Shown piece after piece: positions 16,686 to 25,610 of a stretch of 64,000 bases of DNA (position 1 is its first letter; the number at the start of each line of letters is the position of its first letter). A program made the position numbers and the translations under genes. The notes under the pieces are model-generated. The model did no database searches and was not told the origin of the DNA. It saw nothing but the letters and a program-made list of their open reading frames with translations. Source of the stretch: Euzebya tangerina (lineage in GTDB: Bacteria; Actinomycetota; Nitriliruptoria; Euzebyales; Euzebyaceae); assembly GCF_003074135.1 (NCBI RefSeq), contig NZ_PPDK01000004.1, forward strand, positions 1 to 64,000. The letters are read 5' to 3'.

Positions 16686-18467
16686 TCAGATCGGGAGGGG
16701 CATCGGACCAGCTCGGGAGGCGTGTCGTGTCGGGTCAGCCGAACGGGCAGCGCCGACGATGGGTTGGCCCGCCTGGTCCACCCATCGCCGCGCTCCCGGA
16801 CTGCCGCGAAGGTGGTAGCCGCGGTCGGTCTTCTGGGAGTGATGGAAGCTGCACAGCCACGCCAGGTCGTCGAGCTGGGTGGTTCGGTTGATGGCCCAGC
16901 CGGTGACGTGGTCGATCTCAAGGAGGTGGTCGCTCGTGCAGTGTGGCACTTCGCACTGGTAGCCCCGAGCTTCCATGGCGGTGCGCTGGCGGGCAGTCAC
17001 CTGCCGACCGAGGTGGGCCACGGCGACATCCTCCGCGTCCTGGATGACGTAGGCCACATGCGCTTCCGGGATCTGCTGCTTCACAGCGGACAGGGACACC
17101 CGGCCGATGCCGGCGATCTCGCAGACCTCGTCGGCGGTGGCCCAGCCACGTCGGAGTGCCGAGGCGTCCACCCGGACGATGACCTTGGCCTGCCGAGCAG
17201 ATCGTCGGGCGGGGGTGCAGCCGCCATGAGGTGCTCGCCCTGGATCCTGCGGAACCTGCTCCTCCGCTTGGGAGCCGGGCGCACTCCTCGGAGGGCCGCC
17301 TTCATCCGCGGGTCGACGGACACCCGCAGACATCTGGTCCGGTGAAGCTCTCTGGTCAGGTGCCGTCGCTCCTGGTATGGATGCCGGCTCTGGTTCAGGT
17401 GCCGTCTCGTGCGCCGAGGTGGCTTCCTGAGCTGAGGTCACGTCCGGACCGGACGACGACCTTCGTGCGGCCGTCGACTCTCCTGCAGGCGCGGACCGTT
17501 GTCCTGGCGCGGACTCCTGCGCAGGTGTGCACGTTCGTGCTGGCGCGGAGTGTTCTGCCGGCGTGGACGATCGTGCTGGCGTGGACTCTTGTGAAGGCGT
17601 GGACTGTCTGGCGGTCGTCAACTCTCCTGCGGGCGTGGACGGCCGTGCCGGCGTGGACCGTTGTGCGGGCGTCGTCTCTGGTGGCGAGGCCACTGCACGT
17701 GGGCCGGCGCGAACATGGCCAGAGCCGGCGGAGTCACCCGCACACGCGGCACCGCGTTCGGTAACCGCGAGGAGGGCATCCAACCGGTAGGCAGCGTCAT
17801 CTTCCCGCCGGCCGGCCCTGTACGCGCTCTTGAAGATCCGGTCGTGGTCGCGACGCAGGGCTGCCTCGATCCGGGCGCCGATGTCCGCTGGCGCGCTCAT
17901 GAACGCCTGCCACTCGCCGTCGATGTGCGAGCTAGACCGGAACGACCGTCGCAGGTAGTGACGTCGCCGAGTCTGATCCGGATTGGGGTCGGCGCGGCGC
18001 GCCCGCTCCCGACAGGTGCTCTGCAGGTCGCCAAGCGATTGAGAGCGGGCAGCATCGAGGAGGTCCCCCGCTGCGCTCGGGTCGACTTCTGCGGCCTGCG
18101 AGACCGCACTCGTCTGCTCGTCGGACAACTGGCCATCCCGGACCGCGTTGGCCACATCCGGTTGGTTGGCAAGCCGTTCGGAGTCCTTCAACTGCCGCTT
18201 GGCGGCCGCCCTCGAGCGACCGGTGACCTTGGCAAGGACTCCCGCAACCTCGTTCTGGGATCGGCCGGACTCGCGCCCGACCTCTTCGACGCGACGCGCC
18301 ATCAGCGTGAGCGCACCCTCCAGCAACTTCTTGCCAGCGGCCAACTGCTCCACCACTGGCGTGACGTCGTCGTCGGCGACGAGGCTGGGCTCCAGGTGGC
18401 GGAGCTGACGCCGCAGATCGGCCACCAGGTCGTGGACCTGCCTCCCGCTCAGCGCCCTCTGCGTCAT
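16686..18467 (-). CDS. DUF222 / HNH endonuclease with low-complexity insertion
   Basis: The 593-residue protein has an N-terminal DUF222 helical region (about 1-235) and a C-terminal HNH nuclease motif: CEVPHC, then LEIDHVTGWAI and LAWLCSFHHSQKTDRGYHL. Between them, about residues 255-400, is a Ser/Thr/Pro/Ala-rich stretch of short repeats (STPAR, STPAE, SAPAR and similar), which is unusual for the family. DUF222-HNH proteins are abundant and repeated in actinobacterial genomes (REP13E12-like), with unknown targets. A promoter with a very short leader lies just upstream. A second DUF222-HNH gene is at 58942-60561. Confidence 0.9.
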   Translation of the reverse strand: MTQRALSGRQVHDLVADLRRQLRHLEPSLVADDDVTPVVEQLAAGKKLLEGALTLMARRVEEVGRESGRSQNEVAGVLAKVTGRSRAAAKRQLKDSERLANQPDVANAVRDGQLSDEQTSAVSQAAEVDPSAAGDLLDAARSQSLGDLQSTCRERARRADPNPDQTRRRHYLRRSFRSSSHIDGEWQAFMSAPADIGARIEAALRRDHDRIFKSAYRAGRREDDAAYRLDALLAVTERGAACAGDSAGSGHVRAGPRAVASPPETTPAQRSTPARPSTPAGELTTARQSTPSQESTPARSSTPAEHSAPARTCTPAQESAPGQRSAPAGESTAARRSSSGPDVTSAQEATSAHETAPEPEPASIPGATAPDQRASPDQMSAGVRRPADEGGPPRSAPGSQAEEQVPQDPGRAPHGGCTPARRSARQAKVIVRVDASALRRGWATADEVCEIAGIGRVSLSAVKQQIPEAHVAYVIQDAEDVAVAHLGRQVTARQRTAMEARGYQCEVPHCTSDHLLEIDHVTGWAINRTTQLDDLAWLCSFHHSQKTDRGYHLRGSPGARRWVDQAGQPIVGAARSADPTRHASRAGPMPLPI

Positions 18468-18481
18468 ACGAACAAGTGTAC

Positions 18482-18509
18482 GTTATATGGCTCTGAAACA
18501 GGACATCAA
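18482..18509 (-). promoter_or_regulatory. Sigma70-like promoter for the DUF222/HNH gene
   Basis: Read on the minus strand: TTGATG (18509-18504), 16-bp spacer, TATAAC (18487-18482). The predicted start point is only about 8 nt upstream of the ATG at 18467, so the leader would be too short for a normal ribosome-binding site. It is clearly more AT-rich than its surroundings. Confidence 0.55.
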
Positions 18510-18552
18510 CGTCTGATTCGGACGAATCGTCAGGTGAGTCATCTTCTGGTGG

Positions 18553-18571
18553 GACTCCTGTGGCAGGAGTC
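18553..18571. repeat. 8-bp perfect hairpin in the 18468-18762 gap
   Basis: GACTCCTG, loop TGG, CAGGAGTC. It lies between the 3' end of the secreted-protein gene (18763) and the HNH promoter on the same strand. It could terminate transcription of the upstream pair, although no U-tract follows. The rest of the 295-bp gap shows no gene. Confidence 0.5.
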
Positions 18572-18762
18572 GCACACTGACCAGCCATGTGGGGGCGACG
18601 ACGGTATGTGGGACGACGTGGTGGTCGATCCGACCGCGGCCCGGATCATTGGTCAGAGGGCCAGGACCGGCGCCGCGCAGGCTGGATCCCACGACGGCGC
18701 CCGCGGCGACTCACCGACTGGCACCAGCAAGCCCGCTGCAGTGGCCCTCAGCGGGGAGGTCA

Positions 18763-19560
18763 CTACTGATCGGCAGGGTTGGGGACCGTGCCGATCACAA
18801 TCTCCCGAACCTCATAGGGCCGGGTCGCACGTCGCACGACTCTGGGGTCCACATCAACCGAGGTCTCGCGTCGCCACTCCACGGTCAGGCCGATCGGGTA
18901 GGTGCCCTTGGTCGACCACATGTGGCGCACCGGCGTGTCCTCGTGTTCCCCGCCCGCGGCCGTGGCTTCGTACTCCTCCTGGTGGCCGTACGTCTCGGCC
19001 GTCGGCTCATTGACGTCGAACGTCCAGCGGTACGGAGTGATCGCACAGGACACCGGGTATCCGCGGATCACCCCATCGTCCTGGTCGGAGCGGGAGCTCG
19101 AGTCCCACAGCCAGGTCTCGACACCGGTCACACCCCACTCCCGAGGGTTCACGCCGATGGCTGGCTGCGGGATCGATGGGCACACCTGGGTGACGATCTC
19201 CGAGTGAGTCGGAGGCGGCGGAGGGGGCGGTGGCGCAGGAGGGCTCCCACCGGCCCCACCGCCAGCAGCAGCAGCCGAAGCGCCTCCATCCGATGGGGCC
19301 GTGATCACGCACGCCCCACTCCCGCTGTCGCACGGGATCCCGCCCAGCGACACATCGACGTTGGGATTGAGGTCGAGGATCCCGGCATCGTTGGCCCCGA
19401 CCCGGTCGATGTCGGACGCGGTGTTTCCCGAGTGGATGTTGGGAGGCGGTGGCTCCTGCCCACCAGAACCGCCGTTGTTCTGGGCGATCGCGGGTGAAGA
19501 CGCGCTCCAGGAGAACCCCGCAAGGATCGAGATCACGAGAAGGCTCAGACCGCGGGACAT
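18763..19560 (-). CDS. Secreted protein of a duplicated two-gene module (copy 1, gene A)
   Basis: The 265-residue protein has a signal peptide (LSLLVISILAGFSWSASSPA, cleavage near AIAQ). It is followed by a variable Gly/Pro region ending in a polyproline tract near 115, and a conserved C-terminal domain. Shared with the paralogue at 60696-61541 are NPREWGVTGVETWLWD, IRGYPVSC, WTFDVNEPTAETYGHQ, TPVRHMWSTKGTY and YEVREIVIG. The fold looks like an extracellular beta-sandwich, and I know no function. ATG at 19560 overlaps the previous stop by 1 base (TGATG), so it is translationally coupled to gene B. A 284-residue upstream start is less likely because it precedes the signal peptide. Confidence 0.75.
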   Translation of the reverse strand: MSRGLSLLVISILAGFSWSASSPAIAQNNGGSGGQEPPPPNIHSGNTASDIDRVGANDAGILDLNPNVDVSLGGIPCDSGSGACVITAPSDGGASAAAAGGGAGGSPPAPPPPPPPPTHSEIVTQVCPSIPQPAIGVNPREWGVTGVETWLWDSSSRSDQDDGVIRGYPVSCAITPYRWTFDVNEPTAETYGHQEEYEATAAGGEHEDTPVRHMWSTKGTYPIGLTVEWRRETSVDVDPRVVRRATRPYEVREIVIGTVPNPADQ

Positions 19561-20462
19561 CAGCACGGCCTCGGGGGATCCATAGGCGGATTGATCGGTT
19601 CTTGGTCGAAGAGCCAATCAAGATGGTGTTCGTTGAACTGCTCGTTGGCGCCGGGATACGTGGGCGGTACGTCCGCCACAGAGAGATCTTGGACGGGGCC
19701 TACATCGCGCAGGAAGGCCGCCGTGGATTGACTCGGATCTATCCCATGACCAACAAGGACGGGCCACTGTCGCACACGAGGCTCTCCTTCGGCCGTTTGG
19801 TATGCAGCGACCGCAATGAACATGCTTCCCCGACCTTGTGAGCCGCCCTCCCCATTGGTCCACCAGCCAAGCACTCCGGAGAGGAAGTCGTCTTGGATAG
19901 GTAGGCCCCGGTACCGGACTGACTCGGGCTGAATGCCCTCCTCAATCACCATTCGAAGAAGATCATCTCGAAGTTGTGGGGCGAAGTCGTTCCACACCTC
20001 TTGCTCGTTGGAATACGGTCCGTACTGACAGTTCGGATCCGATGACGTACTTCCCCAGAGAAAGTCGACTCGGGATCTAGTCGGGACCCGGTCCCACTCC
20101 GCCAGGCCGAGCCACATGTCCGAGGCCCGCAACTCCTCCAACTGCTCTTCGAGCGTGGGTTCGGTCTCGGTTGGCTCCGGCGTCGCCGAGGGTGCCGCCG
20201 AGGGAGTTGGCTCGGACGAGTTCGCGTTATCACTGACGCCCGGCGACGGCGACGCGGTGGGGACCTCCGATACCACGTCCTCCGTCCCCTCGTCAGCCTG
20301 AGAGTCCTCCGACACCACGAGCCCCTCCGACGCCATGACCTCTTCCCCGGAACCCTCCCTGCCACGGTCCAGCGCTCGCGCTCCGAGCACGCCCAACCCG
20401 AGCGCCAGCAACAAGCCCGACACGATCCAGACGGTCAGCTCCGTCCGTCGTGTCCGGTCCAT
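19560..20462 (-). CDS. Membrane-anchored protein of the duplicated module (copy 1, gene B)
   Basis: The 300-residue protein has an N-terminal anchor (TELTVWIVSGLLLALGLGVL, then GARALDRG), a long acidic Ser/Thr/Pro linker to about residue 115, and an extracellular domain with many Trp residues ending in PPRPC at the C-terminus. The paralogue at 61517-62374 shares the anchor pattern TEL-VW-V-GLL---G-GVLGAR-LD-G and also ends in Cys, but its outer domain has diverged strongly. The start is ATG at 20462, just before the anchor. No known domain is recognised. It is first in the pair with the secreted gene. Confidence 0.72.
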   Translation of the reverse strand: MDRTRRTELTVWIVSGLLLALGLGVLGARALDRGREGSGEEVMASEGLVVSEDSQADEGTEDVVSEVPTASPSPGVSDNANSSEPTPSAAPSATPEPTETEPTLEEQLEELRASDMWLGLAEWDRVPTRSRVDFLWGSTSSDPNCQYGPYSNEQEVWNDFAPQLRDDLLRMVIEEGIQPESVRYRGLPIQDDFLSGVLGWWTNGEGGSQGRGSMFIAVAAYQTAEGEPRVRQWPVLVGHGIDPSQSTAAFLRDVGPVQDLSVADVPPTYPGANEQFNEHHLDWLFDQEPINPPMDPPRPC

Positions 20463-20828
20463 CGGCTCCCGTCCCGCTGATGCCACTACGTTCCCGTACC
20501 TCCCACGACCCGTATCAAGCCGCCAGACTATCGCCAGCCCGTGCTCCACCTGGACCGTTGTCCACAAGTCCGGCCTCGTCCGCCCCCTGACCGGTCAGCG
20601 CAAGAAGTCGAAACAACTGCAAGGGCGCCTTTCCGGGCCGCCCATGCCAGACGTCCACCTGAGCGCAAGGCGCCTCGAACGGGCCTGGCCTCCGCAGGCA
20701 CTCCGGAGATTCCTGCACACGCTCGACGTGATCGAAGCAGGCTGAACGGTCCCGATCGACGGGCCAGGCCGGACCCGACCACCCGTGGTCACGCGTTGCG
20801 ACTCGGCCGCCCCCTATCCTCACGAGCA
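20463..20828. other. Intergenic region between divergent genes
   Basis: This 366-bp gap separates the anchored-protein gene (leftward) from the large DUF4012 gene (rightward). An open frame continues upstream of 20829 back to 20541, but its Arg-rich composition looks like a shadow. A TTGTCCACA sequence near 20566 resembles a DnaA box. No clear promoter hexamers are seen. Confidence 0.4.
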
Positions 20829-23800
20829 GTGGAGCAGTCCCCCCGCAACTCCGGCGAGATCGACCAGGACGATGGCGCCTGGCCGTGGGATACGCCCGAA
20901 GACGGCGATCTGGAGCAACGGCTGGACGCGCTCCGAGCGCGCCTACCAGGCAAACCCCTGGGCCAGGACGACGAGCCCAACCCGGCGGTGGAGGCCTGGC
21001 TGCAGCGCGGATGGGGACGCCGGACGGAGTCTGACGACGACCCGGACTCATCTTCCACGGACCAGCCGCCGGACCACGCCACTGGCGACCTCGACCTCCT
21101 CCCCGTCGATGAGCCCGATGTGCCGACACTGCGCGCGACCGCACACCCCGAATCACACGCTGCGGACGGCCCGGCCAGCGATCAGGACCCAACGACCACC
21201 GAGGACCAGTGGGGCGCGCAGACCTGGCACCACACCCGGATGGAGCCCGCACCCGACCACGTCTTCCCAGTCGATGCCGCCGTCCCGGTCGATGCCGCTG
21301 TCCCCGTTGATGACGCCGCTCCTGCCAACGCTGACCCAGAGGAGTCCACCGGCAACACGATCCCGGCTGACCCCGATCCTGCTCAGGAAAAGACCGACCC
21401 GCCCTCGTATGGCGAGGCTGACAGCGACCGCTCCCCGATGGTCGCCACCGCCGCCAACAGCAAAGTGGTCGCGGACGTGGAGGGTGAGGAGGAGGGCCCC
21501 ACGGCTCCGCCGCTGCCGCGAGCGGACCAGGACGAGCCGGCGTCAACGCCCGATCCGCCAAACGCAGCACCCCCGACCCATCAGGTCGTGGCAACCGGCG
21601 ACACCACCGCTCGCGAGCACGACGGACCACCCGACCACGTGGACGAGCTCACGCAGACGCGCAACCTGCCGCCGACCCACGACGCCCACCACTCACCCGA
21701 ACGACGCGCACCCGAACCACGCGCACCCGACCTGAACCCACCCGACGGCGCTGGTCTGAGCGCCCACGCGTCATCCCGGTCCCCCGAGCAGGGCGAGGCA
21801 ACCTCCCACCGGACGCCCACCGAAGCCGAACCTCCCGCCGGCGAGGTAATCCTCCCCACCAGTGCGAACAACCCCGACACCGGCACGGCAACCTTCCCCG
21901 CGGAGCCGCCGGAACCCGACAACGCCACCAACCTCAGCGCGCCGGACGAGGACGACGCCGGCGACGCCATTGACCCCACCACGCCCGACACCTTCGACAT
22001 CGTCGAGGCAGCCCACACTGCAGAGCCCCCACAGCCTGACGCCGACGAGGCCAACGACCACACCACGCCCGTCGAACCCGACACCGAGGACCCCAAGCGT
22101 CCAAGCACACCCACCGACCCCGGCCGGGCCCCCAACAACGCAACTCTCCCCACCACGCCCAACCACTTCGACATCGCCGACGCAGCCCTCACGGCGGAGC
22201 CCCAGCAGCCTGACGCCGACGAGGCGATCGGCCACACGACGGCCGTCCAACCCCACACCGAGGACACCCCGCTCCCGAGCACACCCACCAACCCTGGCCG
22301 GGGCCCGACCAACGCAAATTTCCCCACCACGCCTAACGACTTCGACATCGCCGAGGCAGCCCCCACTGCAGAGCCCCAGCAGCCTGACGCCGACGAGGCC
22401 ATCGGCCACACCACGCCCGTCGAACCCGACACCGAGGACCCCAAGCGTCCAAGCACACCCACCAACCTCGGCCCCGCCCCCACCAAGGCAACTCTCCCCA
22501 GCACGCCCGACGATTTCGACGTCGGCGACCCACCCTCGCCAGCCACTCCGACGAGCGACAAAGCGCAGGACAGACCCGCGGGCTCGGCCCCAGCCTCGCC
22601 CACGACCACCGGACCCCAGGCCGCCATCCCCACCACCGTTGGTGAGCTGATCGGCCGCCCCACCCGCTCGACCGGGCCCCGCCCCGACGGGCCCCCGAGG
22701 CCCGCCGACCCCACCAGACCCGACGACCTGAGCAGCGCTGCCGGTCCATCACAACCCGAGAACCCCACTGCCTCCGCATTCCGCCCAAGAGAACGAGACC
22801 GCATCACCAGCCGACACACAACCAGCCCACACTTAACCAGCCCGGGCAAGACCCGCGACAGCAAGACCAGCCGCTACACAACCAGCCCAAGCACGACCAG
22901 CCGCCGCACAACCAGCCCACCCAAGGCCCACAGACCGTCCGGCACCACCCCCGACCACAACCACGACCACAACAGCCACGAACCAGAAGCCACCCCGACC
23001 CCCACCCCTGAGCAGCTCAAGCGCCGCCGCCTCACCCGAACCCTGGCCGCCGCCGCCCTCACCGTTGTCCTCGCCACTGTCGGACTGGCCGCTCTGGCCG
23101 CCTTCTCCGCCCGAGACGACCTCACCATCGCCCGCCAGGGAGCCAGCCAGGCCGTCACCGCCCTCTCCCGCGGCGACCTGCCCGCCACCCGCCAGGCCGT
23201 CGACGACGCCCGTGCCGCCACCGACCGCGCCCAGAGCAGCCTAGACAACCGTGCCCTGACCGTCCTCGGCGCCGTCCCCCTTGCCGGCAACGCCGTCGAC
23301 ACCGTCCGTGCGGTCGGCAACGCCGTCGACGATGTGGTCACCATCGCCGACGACCTGGTCGCGGCGCTCGAGGATCTCCCTGAGGGCCTCGAGTCCCTCC
23401 GACCAGCCGACGGCCGGATCCCAGTCGACACCATCGCCGCCATCGCACCCACCCTCGACGGTGCCGCCGACATCGCCGGACAGGCCCACGCCGACGTCCA
23501 GGCCTCCCCGACCACCGCCCTCCCCGAGCTGGTCCAAGACGCACGAACCGAGGCCCTCGCCCTCCTCCGCGACCTCGACGCCGAACTCTCGACCGCCGCG
23601 ACGCTCGCACAGACCCTCCCCGCCTTCCTGGGTGCCGACGGCCCTCGCGAGTACTTCGTCGCTGCCCAGAACCCCGCCGAGATCCGCGGCGCCGGAGGAT
23701 TCCTGGGCGTCTGGTCCACCCTCCGCGTGGACGACGGGGTCATCGAACTCCAGGAGTTCACCGAGATCCGCCAGCTCACGGACCTCGACGTGGCCGAGAT

Positions 23801-24905
23801 CGACCCGCCCACCGAGGACTTCGCCACCCGCTACGACCAGTTCGGCGGCGCCGGCTTCTGGCGCAACATCAACATGAGCCCGGACGTGCCCGTCGTCGCC
23901 GAGGCGATCGTCAACCTGTTCGAGGCCACCGAGGGCCGCCGGCTGGACGGTGTCCTGTTCGTCGATCCGCACGTCTTGGGTGAGGCGATGGACCTCACCG
24001 GCCCTGTCGAGGTCCCCGACTTCGGCCAGGTCACCGCCGACGATGTGGTCCAGACCGTCGTCATCGACGCCTACCGGGTCCTGCAGGACACCGTTGGATC
24101 GGACGCCCGCCGGGACGTCCTCGGCGACGTCGCCGCCCCGGTCATCGACCAACTGCTCACCGGCAGCGCCTCCGGCAACACGCGCGCGGTCCTCGAGGTC
24201 TTCGCCGCCTCGGCCACCAACCGCCACCTCTTCCTCTACTCCGAGGACGAGGCCGAGCAGGCCGCCTTCGTCGAGGCCGGGCTGGCCGGGCAGCTCCCCC
24301 AGCCGGACGGCGACTTCCTCATGGTCACCCTGAACAACGCCGCCGCCAACAAGATCGACACCTTCATCGACAGCCGCCTGACCTATGAGGTCGCCCTCCA
24401 GGCCGACGGCGCCGCCGAGGCCCTGCTCACCACGACCCTGGAGAACAACGCCTTCGCCCGCGCCGAGCCGGAGTACATCATCGGGCCCAACGTCGACTAC
24501 CTGAACGCGGGCGACAGCTTGCTGTACGTCTCCACCTACTGCGCCCAGAGCTGCCAGATGGCCGAGTTCGACCAGCCGCACGTCCTCCAGTCCGAGGCCG
24601 GCCACCCGGTCAACAGCCGTCCCGAGCGCCTGCGCAGTGGTGCGATCGAGGAGGTGGAGATGCGCTGGACCGTCGCCGATGCCTGGACCCCCGACGGCTC
24701 TCGGGGCACCTACACGTTCACCTACCGCCCCCAGCCGCTGTTCATCCCGACCAGCCTCGACATGACCGTCCTCCTCCCACCCGACGTGGAGGTCACGGCG
24801 GTCTCCAACCCCGCATTCCAGCTCTCGGAGGATGGCGCGTCCCTCCGGTTCCGCGGCGACCCTCGCCACACGGTGAGAGTCGAGATCACCTTCCAGCCGA
24901 TGTGA
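20829..24905 (+). CDS. Giant DUF4012-family protein with repetitive disordered N-terminus
   Basis: The 1358-residue protein has a DUF4012 C-terminal half (about 760-1358), with TLPAFLGADGPREYFVAAQN, RGAGGFLGVWSTL, FWRNINMSPDVPVVAE and YLNAGDSLLYVSTYCAQSC. One membrane segment (LAAAALTVVLATVGLAALA, near 738-757) precedes it. The first 730 residues are Pro/Thr/Asp/Glu-rich and include three 58-residue tandem repeats plus a tail rich in T-S-R/P. By the positive-inside rule this tail would be cytoplasmic. DUF4012 genes often accompany actinobacterial polysaccharide loci; their role is unknown. I chose GTG 20829 (MEQSPRNSG), where sequence becomes protein-like; ATG 20541 is possible. Confidence 0.85.
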   Translation: MEQSPRNSGEIDQDDGAWPWDTPEDGDLEQRLDALRARLPGKPLGQDDEPNPAVEAWLQRGWGRRTESDDDPDSSSTDQPPDHATGDLDLLPVDEPDVPTLRATAHPESHAADGPASDQDPTTTEDQWGAQTWHHTRMEPAPDHVFPVDAAVPVDAAVPVDDAAPANADPEESTGNTIPADPDPAQEKTDPPSYGEADSDRSPMVATAANSKVVADVEGEEEGPTAPPLPRADQDEPASTPDPPNAAPPTHQVVATGDTTAREHDGPPDHVDELTQTRNLPPTHDAHHSPERRAPEPRAPDLNPPDGAGLSAHASSRSPEQGEATSHRTPTEAEPPAGEVILPTSANNPDTGTATFPAEPPEPDNATNLSAPDEDDAGDAIDPTTPDTFDIVEAAHTAEPPQPDADEANDHTTPVEPDTEDPKRPSTPTDPGRAPNNATLPTTPNHFDIADAALTAEPQQPDADEAIGHTTAVQPHTEDTPLPSTPTNPGRGPTNANFPTTPNDFDIAEAAPTAEPQQPDADEAIGHTTPVEPDTEDPKRPSTPTNLGPAPTKATLPSTPDDFDVGDPPSPATPTSDKAQDRPAGSAPASPTTTGPQAAIPTTVGELIGRPTRSTGPRPDGPPRPADPTRPDDLSSAAGPSQPENPTASAFRPRERDRITSRHTTSPHLTSPGKTRDSKTSRYTTSPSTTSRRTTSPPKAHRPSGTTPDHNHDHNSHEPEATPTPTPEQLKRRRLTRTLAAAALTVVLATVGLAALAAFSARDDLTIARQGASQAVTALSRGDLPATRQAVDDARAATDRAQSSLDNRALTVLGAVPLAGNAVDTVRAVGNAVDDVVTIADDLVAALEDLPEGLESLRPADGRIPVDTIAAIAPTLDGAADIAGQAHADVQASPTTALPELVQDARTEALALLRDLDAELSTAATLAQTLPAFLGADGPREYFVAAQNPAEIRGAGGFLGVWSTLRVDDGVIELQEFTEIRQLTDLDVAEIDPPTEDFATRYDQFGGAGFWRNINMSPDVPVVAEAIVNLFEATEGRRLDGVLFVDPHVLGEAMDLTGPVEVPDFGQVTADDVVQTVVIDAYRVLQDTVGSDARRDVLGDVAAPVIDQLLTGSASGNTRAVLEVFAASATNRHLFLYSEDEAEQAAFVEAGLAGQLPQPDGDFLMVTLNNAAANKIDTFIDSRLTYEVALQADGAAEALLTTTLENNAFARAEPEYIIGPNVDYLNAGDSLLYVSTYCAQSCQMAEFDQPHVLQSEAGHPVNSRPERLRSGAIEEVEMRWTVADAWTPDGSRGTYTFTYRPQPLFIPTSLDMTVLLPPDVEVTAVSNPAFQLSEDGASLRFRGDPRHTVRVEITFQPM
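21975..22496 (+). repeat. Three 174-bp in-frame tandem repeats
   Basis: Units 21975-22148, 22149-22322 and 22323-22496 each encode 58 residues starting PTTP and containing FDI, TAEP-QPDADEA, TED and PSTPT. A partial fourth copy starts at 22497 (PSTPDDFDV). Units 1 and 3 are most alike in their second halves, which suggests unequal exchange. Confidence 0.93.
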
Positions 24906-24931
24906 TGCGTTGATGCTGTAAGCTGGGAATC

Positions 24932-25168
24932 ATGGCACAGCGAACGACGATGACGTTGCAGGATGACGTCTACGAGCAGCTTCTGGCCAGGGCACGGGCC
25001 AGCGGCCGCAGTGTCAAGGACATCGCCAACGAAGCGCTGCGCCGCGGGCTGGCTGAGCAGGATGACGGGAACGCCGCGGAGCTGTCGACCTTCTCCTCGA
25101 AGCTCAAGATCGACGTCACCAGCCTCTCCTCGACGTTGGAGCGGCTGGAGGGTCCAACCGCCCGGTGA
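24932..25168 (+). CDS. VapB-like ribbon-helix-helix antitoxin
   Basis: The 78-residue protein opens with TTMTLQDDVYEQLLARARA and SGRSVKDIANEALRRGL, a ribbon-helix-helix DNA-binding pattern used by VapB/CopG-type antitoxins. The acidic and Leu-rich tail probably covers the toxin. The stop codon overlaps the GTG start of the PIN toxin by 4 bp, the classical antitoxin-toxin layout. The pair is expected to repress its own promoter. It sits between the DUF4012 gene and the leftward end of the polysaccharide locus. Confidence 0.85.
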   Translation: MAQRTTMTLQDDVYEQLLARARASGRSVKDIANEALRRGLAEQDDGNAAELSTFSSKLKIDVTSLSSTLERLEGPTAR

Positions 25169-25590
25169 TCGTCCTCGACGTCAACGTCCTCATCTACGCA
25201 CACAACCGGGAGGCCCCACACCACGAGGCTGACAAGCGTTGGCTGGAGGAGGCCATCGTGTCGTCACGGCCCGTGGGACTTCCGCTCGTGACGTCACTCG
25301 GGTTCCTCCGCATCGTGACCAATCCACGTGCCATGGAGCAGCCGCTGAGCGTTGCCACGGCTACGCAGCTGCTGAGTGCGATCCGGCACGCTCCCGCGGT
25401 GGATGAGATCGGTCCGGCGAGCGGTCACTGGGACCGAGTCGAGAAGACGGCCCAGGAGGCCCAGATGTCAGGCGCGGAGATGACCGACGTCCATCTCGCG
25501 GTGTTGACTCTCGAGCGCGGCGCGGCGCTGGCCACACATGATCGCGGATTCCGGCGGATCCCTGAGCTGGACATCCTCGAGCCGGGCTGA
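25165..25590 (+). CDS. VapC-like PIN-domain ribonuclease toxin
   Basis: The 141-residue PIN protein begins MIVLDVNVLIYAHNREAP (first catalytic Asp and Asn). It has a central helical part and closes with MTDVHLAVLTLE and THDRGFRRIPEL, the later acidic residues. VapC toxins cleave tRNA or rRNA and are neutralised by the cognate VapB, here the gene just upstream. The start is GTG within a GTGA overlap. All expected acidic positions are present, so it looks intact. Confidence 0.88.
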   Translation: MIVLDVNVLIYAHNREAPHHEADKRWLEEAIVSSRPVGLPLVTSLGFLRIVTNPRAMEQPLSVATATQLLSAIRHAPAVDEIGPASGHWDRVEKTAQEAQMSGAEMTDVHLAVLTLERGAALATHDRGFRRIPELDILEPG

Positions 25591-25610
25591 GCCTCCCCGG
25601 CCGTACGTCG

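Noticed and set aside
23241-24869. Long antisense open frame (542 codons) opposite the DUF4012 gene
   Set aside because: High-GC codon bias on the plus strand creates this frame. It has a Gly/Asp/Val-rich composition and no recognisable domain, while the plus strand encodes a clear DUF4012 protein.
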